Assembly (NCBI GenBank): GCA_029251165.1
Contig: JAQXDW010000131.1
Location: 24,388 to 88,387 of the forward strand
Length of the DNA: 64,000 nt
Direction: 5' to 3'
Origin: Myxococcota bacterium
GTDB taxonomy: Bacteria > Myxococcota_A > UBA796
The position numbers and the translations under genes are program-made. The notes under the pieces were generated by a model. It did not search any database and was not told the origin of the DNA. It saw only the letters and a list, made by a program, of their open reading frames with translations. This document shows positions 39,851 to 47,855 of this stretch, in pieces. Position 1 is the stretch's first letter; every line of letters begins with the position of its first letter.

Positions 39851-42289
39851 ATGGAGCCGAGCAAAACTGAAAATCCGGTCGATGGCTACAGCGAGGCCAG
39901 CATCACGGTGCTGGAGGGTCTTGAAGCCGTCCGGAAGCGACCTGCAATGTACATCGGCTCTACAGGTCAGGGGGGACTGCACCACCTCGTCTATGAGGTC
40001 GTCGACAACTCAATCGATGAGGCCTTGGCTGGTCACTGTGACACCATCACCGTCACACTTCATGACGACGAGTCCTGCTCCGTTGAGGACAACGGTCGTG
40101 GCATCCCCACCGGGATGCACCACAAGTACACCGACAAGTCTGCAGCAGAGGTGGTCCTGACCGTTCTGCATGCCGGTGGAAAGTTCAACAAGGGCACCTA
40201 CAAGGTCTCTGGTGGACTGCACGGCGTCGGTGTCTCCTGCGTCAATGCCTTGTCTGAGTGGCTGCTGGTGGACATCTGGCGCAGCGGCAAGCGCCACACC
40301 ATGAAGTTCAACCGCGGCGCGCCGATCACGAAGCTGACCGCCACTCCGTCTCCAGCTCCGCTGGCCGACAAGCGCGGCACCCGCGTCCGCTTCATGCCGG
40401 ATGATCAGATCTTCACCGAGACCACGATCTTCACCCGCGAGATCCTCACCCGTCGTCTCCGAGAGCTGGCTTTTCTCAACCCAGGTGTCTCCATCCGCCT
40501 CCACGACGAGCGCGATGACTCCGATGAGACTTTCCAGTACGAAGGCGGCATCCGCAGCTTCGTGGAGTGGCTCAACTCTGCCAAGAGCAAGCTGCACCCC
40601 GAGGTTGCCTTCCTCCAGGGCGAGAAGGACGATGTCATGGTCGACATCGCTCTGCAGTGGACCTCCTCCTACAGCAACACCCTCTCCGGCTTCGTCAACA
40701 ACATCAACACCATCGACGGTGGCACTCACATCTCTGGCTTCAAGGCCGGACTCACCCGCACCATCAACAGCTATGCCCTGAGCACCGGGCTGCTGAAGGC
40801 TGCGAAGAACGAGTCGATTGGCGGAGACGACATCCGCGAGGGTCTCACCTGCGTGGTCTCCGTCAAGGTCCCTGAGCCGCAGTTCGAGGGGCAGACGAAG
40901 GGCAAGCTTGGCAACTCCGAGGTCAAGGGCATCGTCGAGAGCATCGTCAACGATCAGCTCGCCGCCTTCCTCAGTGAGCATCCCCGAGTCGCTCGGTCGG
41001 TCATCGGCAAGGCTGTCGAGGCTTCTCGGGCGCGAGAAGCCGCTCGTCGCGCGCGTGATCTCGCTCGCCGGAAGTCTGCGCTTGAGGGCGGAGAGCTTCC
41101 TGGAAAGCTTGCTGATTGCCAGGAAAAGGATGCCTCGAAGTGTGAGCTGTACCTCGTCGAGGGAGACTCCGCGGGTGGCTCTGCCAAGCAGGGTCGGGAT
41201 CGCCGCTACCAGGCCATCCTTCCGCTGCGCGGCAAGATCCTCAACGTCGAGAAAGCCCGGTTCGATCGGATGCTCGCCAACGAGGAGATCCGAACCATCA
41301 TCTCTGCGCTCGGCGGAGGAATCGGTCCAGATTTCGCCCCGGAGAAGCTCCGCTACAGCCGCCTCATCATCATGACGGATGCAGATGTCGACGGAAGTCA
41401 CATCCGTACCCTTCTGCTGACCTTTTTCTTCCGGCAGATGCCTGAGTTGGTCAAGGGTGGTCATCTCTATATTGCTCAGCCGCCCTTGTATAAAGTCAAG
41501 CGTGGCAAGAAAGAGCGCTACCTCAAGGATGATCCGGCGCTTGAGGAATTCCTGCTCGCACAGGGCATCCGCTCTCTCGTCCTCACTGACGCAAACGGCA
41601 AGGTCCTGGACTCCGAGTCCCTGCTCGCAGTGGTCGAGGGTGTACGCCGCTACACCCGTCGCCTCAACGAGGGCGCACGCCGTCGGGTTCCGGTTGTCGT
41701 GGATGCTTGGTACACCCTCGGTGGTCACCGACTGGATTTCTCCTCTCCCGATGATCTCACCGCGATCGTGCCTCGGCTCCAGGAGGTCCTCGGCTCCCTG
41801 GCGCCCAACCTCCACATCACGACCACCGCTGTCAAGACGGTGACCGCTGAGGATGGAACCGTCTCGTATCGCCTGGTGATCTCTACCCTCCGAGATGGTA
41901 CCGAGCGTCAGACCGTGCTTGGCCCGCTGCCGGAGGAAGCCGACAGTTTCTCCAGTCTGGTCGACATGCTCGCCGAAAAGCTTCCGCTACCCGCTCAGAT
42001 CAGCGGCGTTGTGGAGCCGATCTATGGCTGGCGTCAGCTGCTGGAGCTGGTCTTGACCAACGCACGCAAGGGCTTCGAGATCCAGCGCTACAAGGGGCTC
42101 GGTGAGATGAACCCCGATCAGCTCTGGGAGACCACCATGGATCCGGCACGCCGGACGCTGCTGCAGGTCACCGTGGACAACCCCACCGAAGCCGATCAGA
42201 TCTTCAGCGTCTTGATGGGTGACTCGGTCGAGCCTCGGCGGAGGTTCATCCAGACCAACGCACTGAATGTGAGAAATCTCGACGTGTAG
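39851..42289 (+). CDS. gyrB: DNA gyrase subunit B
   Basis: 812 residues. The GHKL ATPase has V-D-N-S-I-D-E-A-L-A-G-H, D-N-G-R-G-I-P-T-G and G-G-L-H-G-V-G-V-S. The transducer carries the catalytic Lys of the Q-T-K-G-K-L loop. The TOPRIM domain has L-V-E-G-D-S-A-G-G-S-A-K-Q-G and M-T-D-A-D-V-D-G-S-H-I-R. A ~170-residue insertion (about 560-730) of the kind found in E. coli GyrB precedes the end block Y-K-G-L-G-E-M-N-P-D-Q-L-W-E-T-T-M. With GyrA (7 kb away) it supercoils DNA. The AT-rich TTAATTATAGTG stretch (39827-39838) upstream may hold its promoter. Confidence 0.97.
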   Translation: MEPSKTENPVDGYSEASITVLEGLEAVRKRPAMYIGSTGQGGLHHLVYEVVDNSIDEALAGHCDTITVTLHDDESCSVEDNGRGIPTGMHHKYTDKSAAEVVLTVLHAGGKFNKGTYKVSGGLHGVGVSCVNALSEWLLVDIWRSGKRHTMKFNRGAPITKLTATPSPAPLADKRGTRVRFMPDDQIFTETTIFTREILTRRLRELAFLNPGVSIRLHDERDDSDETFQYEGGIRSFVEWLNSAKSKLHPEVAFLQGEKDDVMVDIALQWTSSYSNTLSGFVNNINTIDGGTHISGFKAGLTRTINSYALSTGLLKAAKNESIGGDDIREGLTCVVSVKVPEPQFEGQTKGKLGNSEVKGIVESIVNDQLAAFLSEHPRVARSVIGKAVEASRAREAARRARDLARRKSALEGGELPGKLADCQEKDASKCELYLVEGDSAGGSAKQGRDRRYQAILPLRGKILNVEKARFDRMLANEEIRTIISALGGGIGPDFAPEKLRYSRLIIMTDADVDGSHIRTLLLTFFFRQMPELVKGGHLYIAQPPLYKVKRGKKERYLKDDPALEEFLLAQGIRSLVLTDANGKVLDSESLLAVVEGVRRYTRRLNEGARRRVPVVVDAWYTLGGHRLDFSSPDDLTAIVPRLQEVLGSLAPNLHITTTAVKTVTAEDGTVSYRLVISTLRDGTERQTVLGPLPEEADSFSSLVDMLAEKLPLPAQISGVVEPIYGWRQLLELVLTNARKGFEIQRYKGLGEMNPDQLWETTMDPARRTLLQVTVDNPTEADQIFSVLMGDSVEPRRRFIQTNALNVRNLDV

Positions 42290-42492
42290 TGCCCGGCTGT
42301 TCGTGCTGGCTGATGGGAAACAAACCTGTGTCTGATTTGTCCGGAGAAGTGCAGCCCGGGCCGGGCGGATTATGAGTGAGACCGAGTGGGGCTTCCCATT
42401 CGGTCCACGCCTTTCAGCCGGAGTTGACCACAGGCAACCAATAAGGTTGTGGAAAACCGGTAGGTTGATAAAAATCAGGAGACATCGGGGAC

Positions 42493-43434
42493 GTGAAGCT
42501 CGCCACGCTGCTCAACAGCCGTCTGATCCTGGTGACAGGGAAAGGGGGTACTGGAAAGACCAGCATCTCCGCTGCGATTGGGAGCATGAGTGCTGCTCGC
42601 GGTCTTCGCACCCTGATCGTCGAGGTCGACAACTTTCACCCGTCCCTGACTCGCCTGTTCGGTACCGAGCCGGTCTATGCGCCGCGCGCAGTCTCTGACA
42701 AGCTGTTCATCTGCAACCTCACCTGGATGAGCGCGCTGAAGGACTGGCTGAAGTCGACCGTGAAGTCACGTCGAGTCACGAAGCTGATCCTCGATAATCG
42801 GATGGCAACGGTCTTCCTCGATGCCACGCCTGGTGCCCGAGAGATCGTCATCCTCTCCAAGATCATCAGCCTGATGGATGACTTCGATCAGGTGGTGGTC
42901 GATCTGCCCGCCTCCGGACATGCCCTGGGCATCCTCCGGGTTCCTCGGACCGCTACCCGGCTGATGCGGTCGGGACCGGTGCGGGAGAAGGCCGAGCAGA
43001 TCCTGGAGGTCTTTCGAGAGAAGACCACCGCGCTCGCCATCATTGGCCTGCCCGAAGAGATGGTGGTCAACGAGACTCTGGAGCTTTGGGAGAAGATCCA
43101 CCGAGAAGTCCCCGAGCTTCAGGCCCCCAAGATCTTCCTCAACCGCTCCAGCCCGCCGAGCCTCACCCCCGATGAGATCACCCTCCTCGATCGCCTCGAG
43201 GCCGCGATGAAGGACGTCCCGGAGGCTGCAGAGCTGCTCCAGGCGGGTCGCTGGGAGGAAGAGCTGGAGACGGCGACTGCCGATGCGCTGATGCGCCTGG
43301 AAGAAGCGATGCACGATGGCGTGATCACCTTCCCCCGTCTCGGTGCCCTCGGAGGCTTCGATCGCGGTCCGGCGAAGGTGGTCATGCAGATGAGCAAGGC
43401 GCTCTCCCGCCAGCAGCTCAAGGAGGATCGCTGA
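42493..43434 (+). CDS. ArsA/Get3-family ATPase, first of a coupled pair
   Basis: 313 residues from GTG 42493. L-V-T-G-K-G-G-T-G-K-T-S-I-S-A-A is the deviant Walker A with the intermonomer Lys. V-V-V-D-L-P-A-S-G-H-A-L-G-I-L matches the ArsA/Get3 D-T-x-P-T-G-H-T switch II region. A helical insertion (about 90-215) follows, and I-G-L-P-E-E-M-V-V-N-E-T is an A-loop-like block. There are no cysteines for arsenite or zinc binding in the usual positions, so arsenite export is unlikely. It overlaps the next ATPase by one base. The arrangement resembles the mycobacterial Rv3679/Rv3680 pair described as Get3-like. Confidence 0.8.
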   Translation: MKLATLLNSRLILVTGKGGTGKTSISAAIGSMSAARGLRTLIVEVDNFHPSLTRLFGTEPVYAPRAVSDKLFICNLTWMSALKDWLKSTVKSRRVTKLILDNRMATVFLDATPGAREIVILSKIISLMDDFDQVVVDLPASGHALGILRVPRTATRLMRSGPVREKAEQILEVFREKTTALAIIGLPEEMVVNETLELWEKIHREVPELQAPKIFLNRSSPPSLTPDEITLLDRLEAAMKDVPEAAELLQAGRWEEELETATADALMRLEEAMHDGVITFPRLGALGGFDRGPAKVVMQMSKALSRQQLKEDR

Positions 43435-44645
43435 TGTCGGATACTCCTGACACCCCCACTCCTGACACTCCCACTCCTGACACCCCCGAGCAGTCCTCAG
43501 CTCTCGGAGAGGTCATTCGGCAGCGTCGGTTGCTGATCTGTGTTGGCTCTGGTGGTGTGGGAAAGACTACTTTGGCAGCCTCGGTCGGGGTCCGTGCTGC
43601 CCGCGAGGGGCGTCGGGTCCTGGTGCTGACCATTGACCCAGCCCGCCGACTCGCGAATTCCCTCGGCCTCAAGCAGTTCGGCAACTCTGAGACCCGCATC
43701 GATCTGAGCCATGTCGAGGGCGCCACCGGAGAGCTGTGGGCGATGATGCTTGATCCCCAGCACACCTTCGACGATCTCATCCGTCGGGTTGCGCGCACTC
43801 CAGAGCGTCAGGAGGCGATCCTCAACAACCGCGTCTACCGATCCATCACCGACACCATCGTCGGCAACCAGGAGTACATGGCGACCGAGAAGCTCTACGA
43901 TGTCGTGGACTCTGGCCGCTACGATCTCGTCGTGCTCGACACCCCGCCGGTCAAGAATGCCCTGGACTTTCTTGAGTCTCCGGGTCGCATGGCTCGATTC
44001 GTCGACAAGCGGATCATGAAGTGGTTCTTGACCCCGTACGACGAGGGCAAGGTGTTCGGCCGGTTCATGATGGGCACCTCTGCGGTCCTCTTTCGGCTGC
44101 TCAGCTACATCTTCGGTCGCGAGTTCCTCGCAGATCTCTCCGAGTTCTTCCTCCACTTTCGAGATCTCTACGAAGGCTTCCAGGAGCGACACTCTGCGGT
44201 CATGGAGATGTTCCATGCTCAGGACACCTCGTTCCTGGTGGTGACCGCGCCCAACCGGCCCTCGGTGGATGTCGCTCGGTTCTTCATCGACGAGCTGCAG
44301 TCCCGGAACATGCCCAGCGTCGGAGTCTTGGTCAACCAGTGCCATCGCATCCTCGGTCGCCCGCTCGAGCCTCAGGCTGTCCTCGGTGAGGTTGCCCAGG
44401 TCCAGTCTGAGGGCCTCGCACGCCACACCGCCGGCGCCTTGCTCGCGCGGCTCGGTGCTGCACACCGCCGGCTCTCTGAGCTGACTGCCATCGAGGGCGA
44501 GCTGATCGAGGAACTCCAGGGTGCCACGCCAGCGAGCCAGTCGGTCTGGACAGTGCCTCGTCTCGCCGGTGAGGTTCACGATCTCCCAGCCCTTGGTCGG
44601 GTCGGTGATCACCTCTTTGGCGCCATCGCTCCGAAGGATTCCTGA
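43434..44645 (+). CDS. ArsA/Get3-family ATPase, second of a coupled pair
   Basis: 403 residues. The first 20 residues are three P-D-T-P-T repeats encoded by 15-bp units (43443-43487). I-C-V-G-S-G-G-V-G-K-T-T-L-A-A-S is the P-loop; here Ser replaces the first Lys of the deviant motif seen in the partner, so only the first protein can supply that Lys across a dimer. L-T-I-D-P-A-R-R-L-A-N-S-L-G-L and V-V-L-D-T-P-P-V-K-N-A-L-D-F-L are typical of the actinobacterial-type second subunit. A hydrophobic stretch at about 205-235 suits binding of membrane segments. Likely forms a heterodimer with the first ATPase. Confidence 0.8.
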   Translation: MSDTPDTPTPDTPTPDTPEQSSALGEVIRQRRLLICVGSGGVGKTTLAASVGVRAAREGRRVLVLTIDPARRLANSLGLKQFGNSETRIDLSHVEGATGELWAMMLDPQHTFDDLIRRVARTPERQEAILNNRVYRSITDTIVGNQEYMATEKLYDVVDSGRYDLVVLDTPPVKNALDFLESPGRMARFVDKRIMKWFLTPYDEGKVFGRFMMGTSAVLFRLLSYIFGREFLADLSEFFLHFRDLYEGFQERHSAVMEMFHAQDTSFLVVTAPNRPSVDVARFFIDELQSRNMPSVGVLVNQCHRILGRPLEPQAVLGEVAQVQSEGLARHTAGALLARLGAAHRRLSELTAIEGELIEELQGATPASQSVWTVPRLAGEVHDLPALGRVGDHLFGAIAPKDS

Positions 44646-44694
44646 CCAATCGGCTCAAAGCCGGATACTTTTCGACTGATTCCCGGAGATAATC

Positions 44695-45258
44695 GTGATC
44701 AGCCTGCTCCTGCTTAGTGCCTCAGCCGACGCGGCACGGATGCCACTGGAACCTCAGAACCGCCTCCACCTCGGCCTCGCTGCGATGGATGGTACTGAGT
44801 CCTATGGACTGACCTTTGGTATGGATTCCCGACTGACCCGGTTTGTCTCCATCGACATCGGCGGCTTCCTGTCTGCGACGGACTCTCCGGTCCTCACCCC
44901 ACCAGAGAACGACACGATCGAGGACTGGATCACGATGCGACATGGCATCTGGTTCGCTCCTGGTCTTCGTATTCCGCATCGCTATGGCGAGGGACTGACC
45001 TGGGATGTCTTTCTTCGCGGTGGCTTCGCAACGGTCTGGTCCGAAGATGCCTCTGCAGACTACGACTCGCTGTTTGACGTCGCGATGCTCGGCGGACTCG
45101 ACTTCATGATCCGCAAGGACAAGCTCGGTCTCCGAGCTTCTGGAAAGGGGTTCTTCTACAAGGCCTCTCCCTACGTCGCCTGGCAGCAGAAGTGGGAGGC
45201 CAGCGAGCGGTTTGTGTTCGCTCCCCAGGTCAGCCTGGAAGCCATCTACCAGTTTTAG
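44695..45258 (+). CDS. Predicted small outer-membrane beta-barrel protein
   Basis: 187 residues from a GTG with GGAG upstream. L-L-L-L-S-A-S-A-D-A-A is a short signal peptide. The mature protein alternates hydrophobic and polar residues in about eight strands rich in Tyr, Phe and Gly (S-Y-G-L-T-F-G-M-D-S-R, V-S-I-D-I-G-G-F-L-S-A, W-D-V-F-L-R-G-G-F-A). It ends in Phe (Y-Q-F), the C-terminal signal for outer-membrane insertion. It lies 49 bases after the ATPase pair and may be co-transcribed. Eight-stranded OMP-type barrel is the best description; the specific role is unknown. Confidence 0.65.
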   Translation: MISLLLLSASADAARMPLEPQNRLHLGLAAMDGTESYGLTFGMDSRLTRFVSIDIGGFLSATDSPVLTPPENDTIEDWITMRHGIWFAPGLRIPHRYGEGLTWDVFLRGGFATVWSEDASADYDSLFDVAMLGGLDFMIRKDKLGLRASGKGFFYKASPYVAWQQKWEASERFVFAPQVSLEAIYQF

Positions 45259-45291
45259 GGCCATCAGCGCTCGAGTGTTCGTGCTTGGCGG

Positions 45292-45325
45292 CTACACTGT
45301 GACACGAACTACACTGTGACACGAG
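45292..45325 (+). repeat. 17-bp tandem duplication
   Basis: CTACACTGTGACACGAA (45292-45308) is followed by CTACACTGTGACACGAG (45309-45325), differing only in the last base, in the gap between the barrel gene and the MopE remnant. Confidence 0.75.
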
Positions 45326-45366
45326 CAAGAGCGTCCAAGTGATCCCAATCGTGGGGCCCTCAGTGC

Positions 45367-45603
45367 GTGCTGGTTTTCTGCGGTCTCCTTGGCTGTGACA
45401 CCAAGGAAGATGCCGGTGTCGGCGAAGACTGCGCGAGCAGTGTGTTCTATGCGGACAGCGACGGTGATGGCAGCGGAGATGTCGCCAGCACTACGGAGGC
45501 TTGTGAGCTGCCCAGCGGCTACGCTGAGGATGCCACGGACTGCGACGACTCCGACGCTGCTGTAAACCCGACTGCAGAAGAATCCTGTGATGGGCTGGAC
45601 AAC
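45367..45603 (+). pseudogene. Truncated MopE-repeat lipoprotein remnant
   Basis: About 79 recognisable residues. V-F-C-G-L-L-G-C looks like a lipobox but is too short for a full signal. Then comes one complete MopE-type unit, V-F-Y-A-D-S-D-G-D-G-S-G-D ... D-C-D-D-S-D-A-A-V-N-P ... C-D-G-L-D-N. The expected D-C-D continuation is lost: the frame goes on with S-L-S-V-W-A-S and unrelated sequence until it runs antisense into htpG. The intact 921-residue MopE/FG-GAP protein at 11-14 kb shows what such genes normally look like. A 3' deletion of a once longer gene is the simplest reading; a very short functional lipoprotein is possible. Confidence 0.55.
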
Positions 45604-45756
45604 AGTCTGTCGGTGTGGGCCTCAGCCAATCTGGCGGCGGAGGTGCAGGTCAGTCTCCGCATCACCGGCACCGTGACCACGGCCGCTGGTGGGGTCAACA
45701 CGGAGACCGACTACCGGAGTCCTGACCCGCTGGTCTACACGCCGTGGCTCATCTGG

Positions 45757-45810
45757 GTTGTTCCTTCCGGACGCCGGACCAGTGCCGGTGAGGTGTCCGG
45801 AAGGAAGACC
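45757..45810. terminator. Long bidirectional hairpin before the htpG stop
   Basis: TTCCTTCCGGAC (45761-45772) pairs with GTCCGGAAGGAA (45795-45806), and flanking GGGT/ACCC extends the stem beyond two unpaired bases. The loop is 22 bases. No T run is present. It probably ends transcription of htpG on the minus strand and of the remnant on the plus strand. Confidence 0.6.
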
Positions 45811-45822
45811 CAGACTGCGCGC

Positions 45823-47664
45823 CTACATCGAGCTGGCGGCCTTCTCCATCAGCGCCTGCAGGCGACCGGCGAAGCCGGCCGGATCGGCGACCCGACCCTC
45901 AGCGATCTGGGCGTGATCGAGCAGGAGCCGAGCGAACGGCTCGAGGCCAGGGCTGCCGTCAGAGTTGAGGCGGGCGAGGGTACGGACCATGGGGTGCTCG
46001 GGGTTGATCTCCAGGACCCGCTTGTCCTGCATGACCTGCTGGTTGGCGGCCTTGAGGATGTTCTCCATGTTTGCACCCATTGCACCCTCCTTGTTGACCA
46101 GCACGCTGGGGGAGTCGGTCAGGCGGCTTGAGAGGCGAACCTCCTCGACGTCACCGGAGAGCATCTCGCCCATCCAGGTTGCCAGGGGAGTGGCCTCGGT
46201 GCGGGCCTTCTGCTCATCCTCGCTGAGATCCTCCTCGTCGGTCTCCGGCAGCTCACCGTGGGCAGCGCTCTTGAGCGGGACCTCCTCGAAGTCCTTGATG
46301 CTCATCACCACCCACTCATCGACCGGATCGGTCATCAGCATGACCTCCCAGTCGCGCTGCTTGAAGCCCTCCAGGACCGGCTTGCTGGCGATGCGATCCT
46401 TGTCGACGTCGGTCAGGTACCAGATGGTGTCCTGGCCCTCGACCATCGACTCCTTGAGCTCAACCAGTGAGCGGAGATCGCCACCGGAGGCGGTGGTGGG
46501 GTAGCGGAGGAGGCCGGTGAGGAGCTTCTTGCTTCCCTCTTCCTCGTGAATGCCTTCCTTGAGGAGGTGACCCATCTCGCCCCAGAAGGCGTTGTACTTC
46601 TCTGCACCGCCGTCCTCATCGCGGGTCAGATCGCGCAGCTTCTTGAGCACCCGGCTGGTGAGCTGCTTCTTGATGGTGGCGACCACCGCCGTCTGCTGGA
46701 GGATCTCTCGCGAGACGTTGAGGTCGACGTCCGGGGAGTCCACCACGCCGGTCACGAACCGCAGGAATCGGGGCAGCAGGGCATCGGCATGGTCGAGGAT
46801 CTTGATGCGCTTCTGGTAGAGCTTCAGGCCGACCTTGAAGTCGAGCCGGTCCAGCTCCCATGGCCGACGGGCGGGAACGAACAGGATCGCCTGGTACTGC
46901 AGCGGGGCCTCGGCGCGGACGTGCAGCGTGACCAGGGGCTCGTTCCAGTCACCGGAGATGTGCTTGTAGAAGGCGCTGTACTCTTCTTCGGTGACCTCGC
47001 GGGGATCGCGGGTCCAGAGGGCCGCCTGCTCGTTGACCTGCTCGCCGTCCATCGAGACCGGCCAGGAGACGAACTCGGAGTGCTTCTTGATGATCTCCTG
47101 GATCTTGTCGGCGTCGAGGAACTCTGCGGAGTCCTCGCGGAGGTGCAGGACGATGTCGGTGCCGCGAGTCTCGCGCTCCGCAGAGACGAGGGTGTAGCCC
47201 TCGCCGCCGTCGCTGGTCCACTCGATGGCCTCCGCCTCGGGCAGCCCAGAGCGGCTGGTGACCACGACCTTGTCGGCGACCATGAACGAAGCGTAGAAGC
47301 CAACGCCGAACTGACCGATCATGGAGCTTGCGTCCTCGCCGCGCTCCTTGATGGCTGCGGCGAGGGCCTTGGTGCCGGACTGGGCGATGGTGCCAAGGTT
47401 CTCTGTGGCCTGCTCGGCGGTGAGGCCGATTCCGTCGTCGGAGATGGTGATCGTGCCGGCCTCAGCGTCCACGGAGATCCGGATGCCTGGATCCTCGACG
47501 GAGAGGAGGTCATCGCGCTGAAGACCCTCGAAGCGAGCAGCATCCAGCGCATCAGAGGCATTGGAGATCAGCTCCCGGAGGAAGACCTCCCGGTCGGAGT
47601 AAATGGAGTGGGTGACCAGGTGGAGAATCTGGCGGACGTCGGCCTGAAACTGATGGGAGTCCAT
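45823..47664 (-). CDS. htpG: Molecular chaperone HtpG (Hsp90)
   Basis: 613 residues from ATG 47664; an upstream in-frame start at 47706 adds residues not seen in the family. F-Q-A-D-V-R-Q-I-L-H-L-V-T-H-S-I-Y-S leads into the GHKL ATPase: L-R-E-L-I-S-N-A-S-D-A-L-D, I-S-D-D-G-I-G-L-T and G-Q-F-G-V-G-F-Y-A-S-F-M. The middle domain carries the catalytic Arg region (D-L-N-V-S-R-E-I-L-Q-Q), and the C-terminal dimerisation domain is complete. ATP-driven folding chaperone, cytoplasmic. No CIRCE element or sigma-32-type promoter was recognised upstream. Confidence 0.95.
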   Translation of the reverse strand: MDSHQFQADVRQILHLVTHSIYSDREVFLRELISNASDALDAARFEGLQRDDLLSVEDPGIRISVDAEAGTITISDDGIGLTAEQATENLGTIAQSGTKALAAAIKERGEDASSMIGQFGVGFYASFMVADKVVVTSRSGLPEAEAIEWTSDGGEGYTLVSAERETRGTDIVLHLREDSAEFLDADKIQEIIKKHSEFVSWPVSMDGEQVNEQAALWTRDPREVTEEEYSAFYKHISGDWNEPLVTLHVRAEAPLQYQAILFVPARRPWELDRLDFKVGLKLYQKRIKILDHADALLPRFLRFVTGVVDSPDVDLNVSREILQQTAVVATIKKQLTSRVLKKLRDLTRDEDGGAEKYNAFWGEMGHLLKEGIHEEEGSKKLLTGLLRYPTTASGGDLRSLVELKESMVEGQDTIWYLTDVDKDRIASKPVLEGFKQRDWEVMLMTDPVDEWVVMSIKDFEEVPLKSAAHGELPETDEEDLSEDEQKARTEATPLATWMGEMLSGDVEEVRLSSRLTDSPSVLVNKEGAMGANMENILKAANQQVMQDKRVLEINPEHPMVRTLARLNSDGSPGLEPFARLLLDHAQIAEGRVADPAGFAGRLQALMEKAASSM

Positions 47665-47855
47665 GAGCGCTACCTGTGGTTGAAAAATGAGCGAGACCAT
47701 CCACATCGACTGGGAGAAGACCAGCGGAGGTGACTGGGCAGGGAAAGGGGGAACACACAGCAGATAGGGACATCCAGCGATGCGTCAAGCCCCGGAGGGC
47801 TCAGAAAGCGACCCACACTGGACCGGACAGCACGAGCGCGCTGAAGGTGGGGAGC

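Noticed and set aside
40010..41815. 601-codon minus-strand open frame inside gyrB
   Set aside because: Complement of gyrB codons; typical high-GC shadow.
42290..42492. Second origin-like cluster between gyrB and the ATPase pair
   Set aside because: Only two box-like words (near 42428 and 42446) and no AT-rich element.
42493..44645. Arsenite efflux (arsAB) operon
   Set aside because: The ATPases lack the arsenite-binding cysteines and no arsB, arsC or arsR gene is present.
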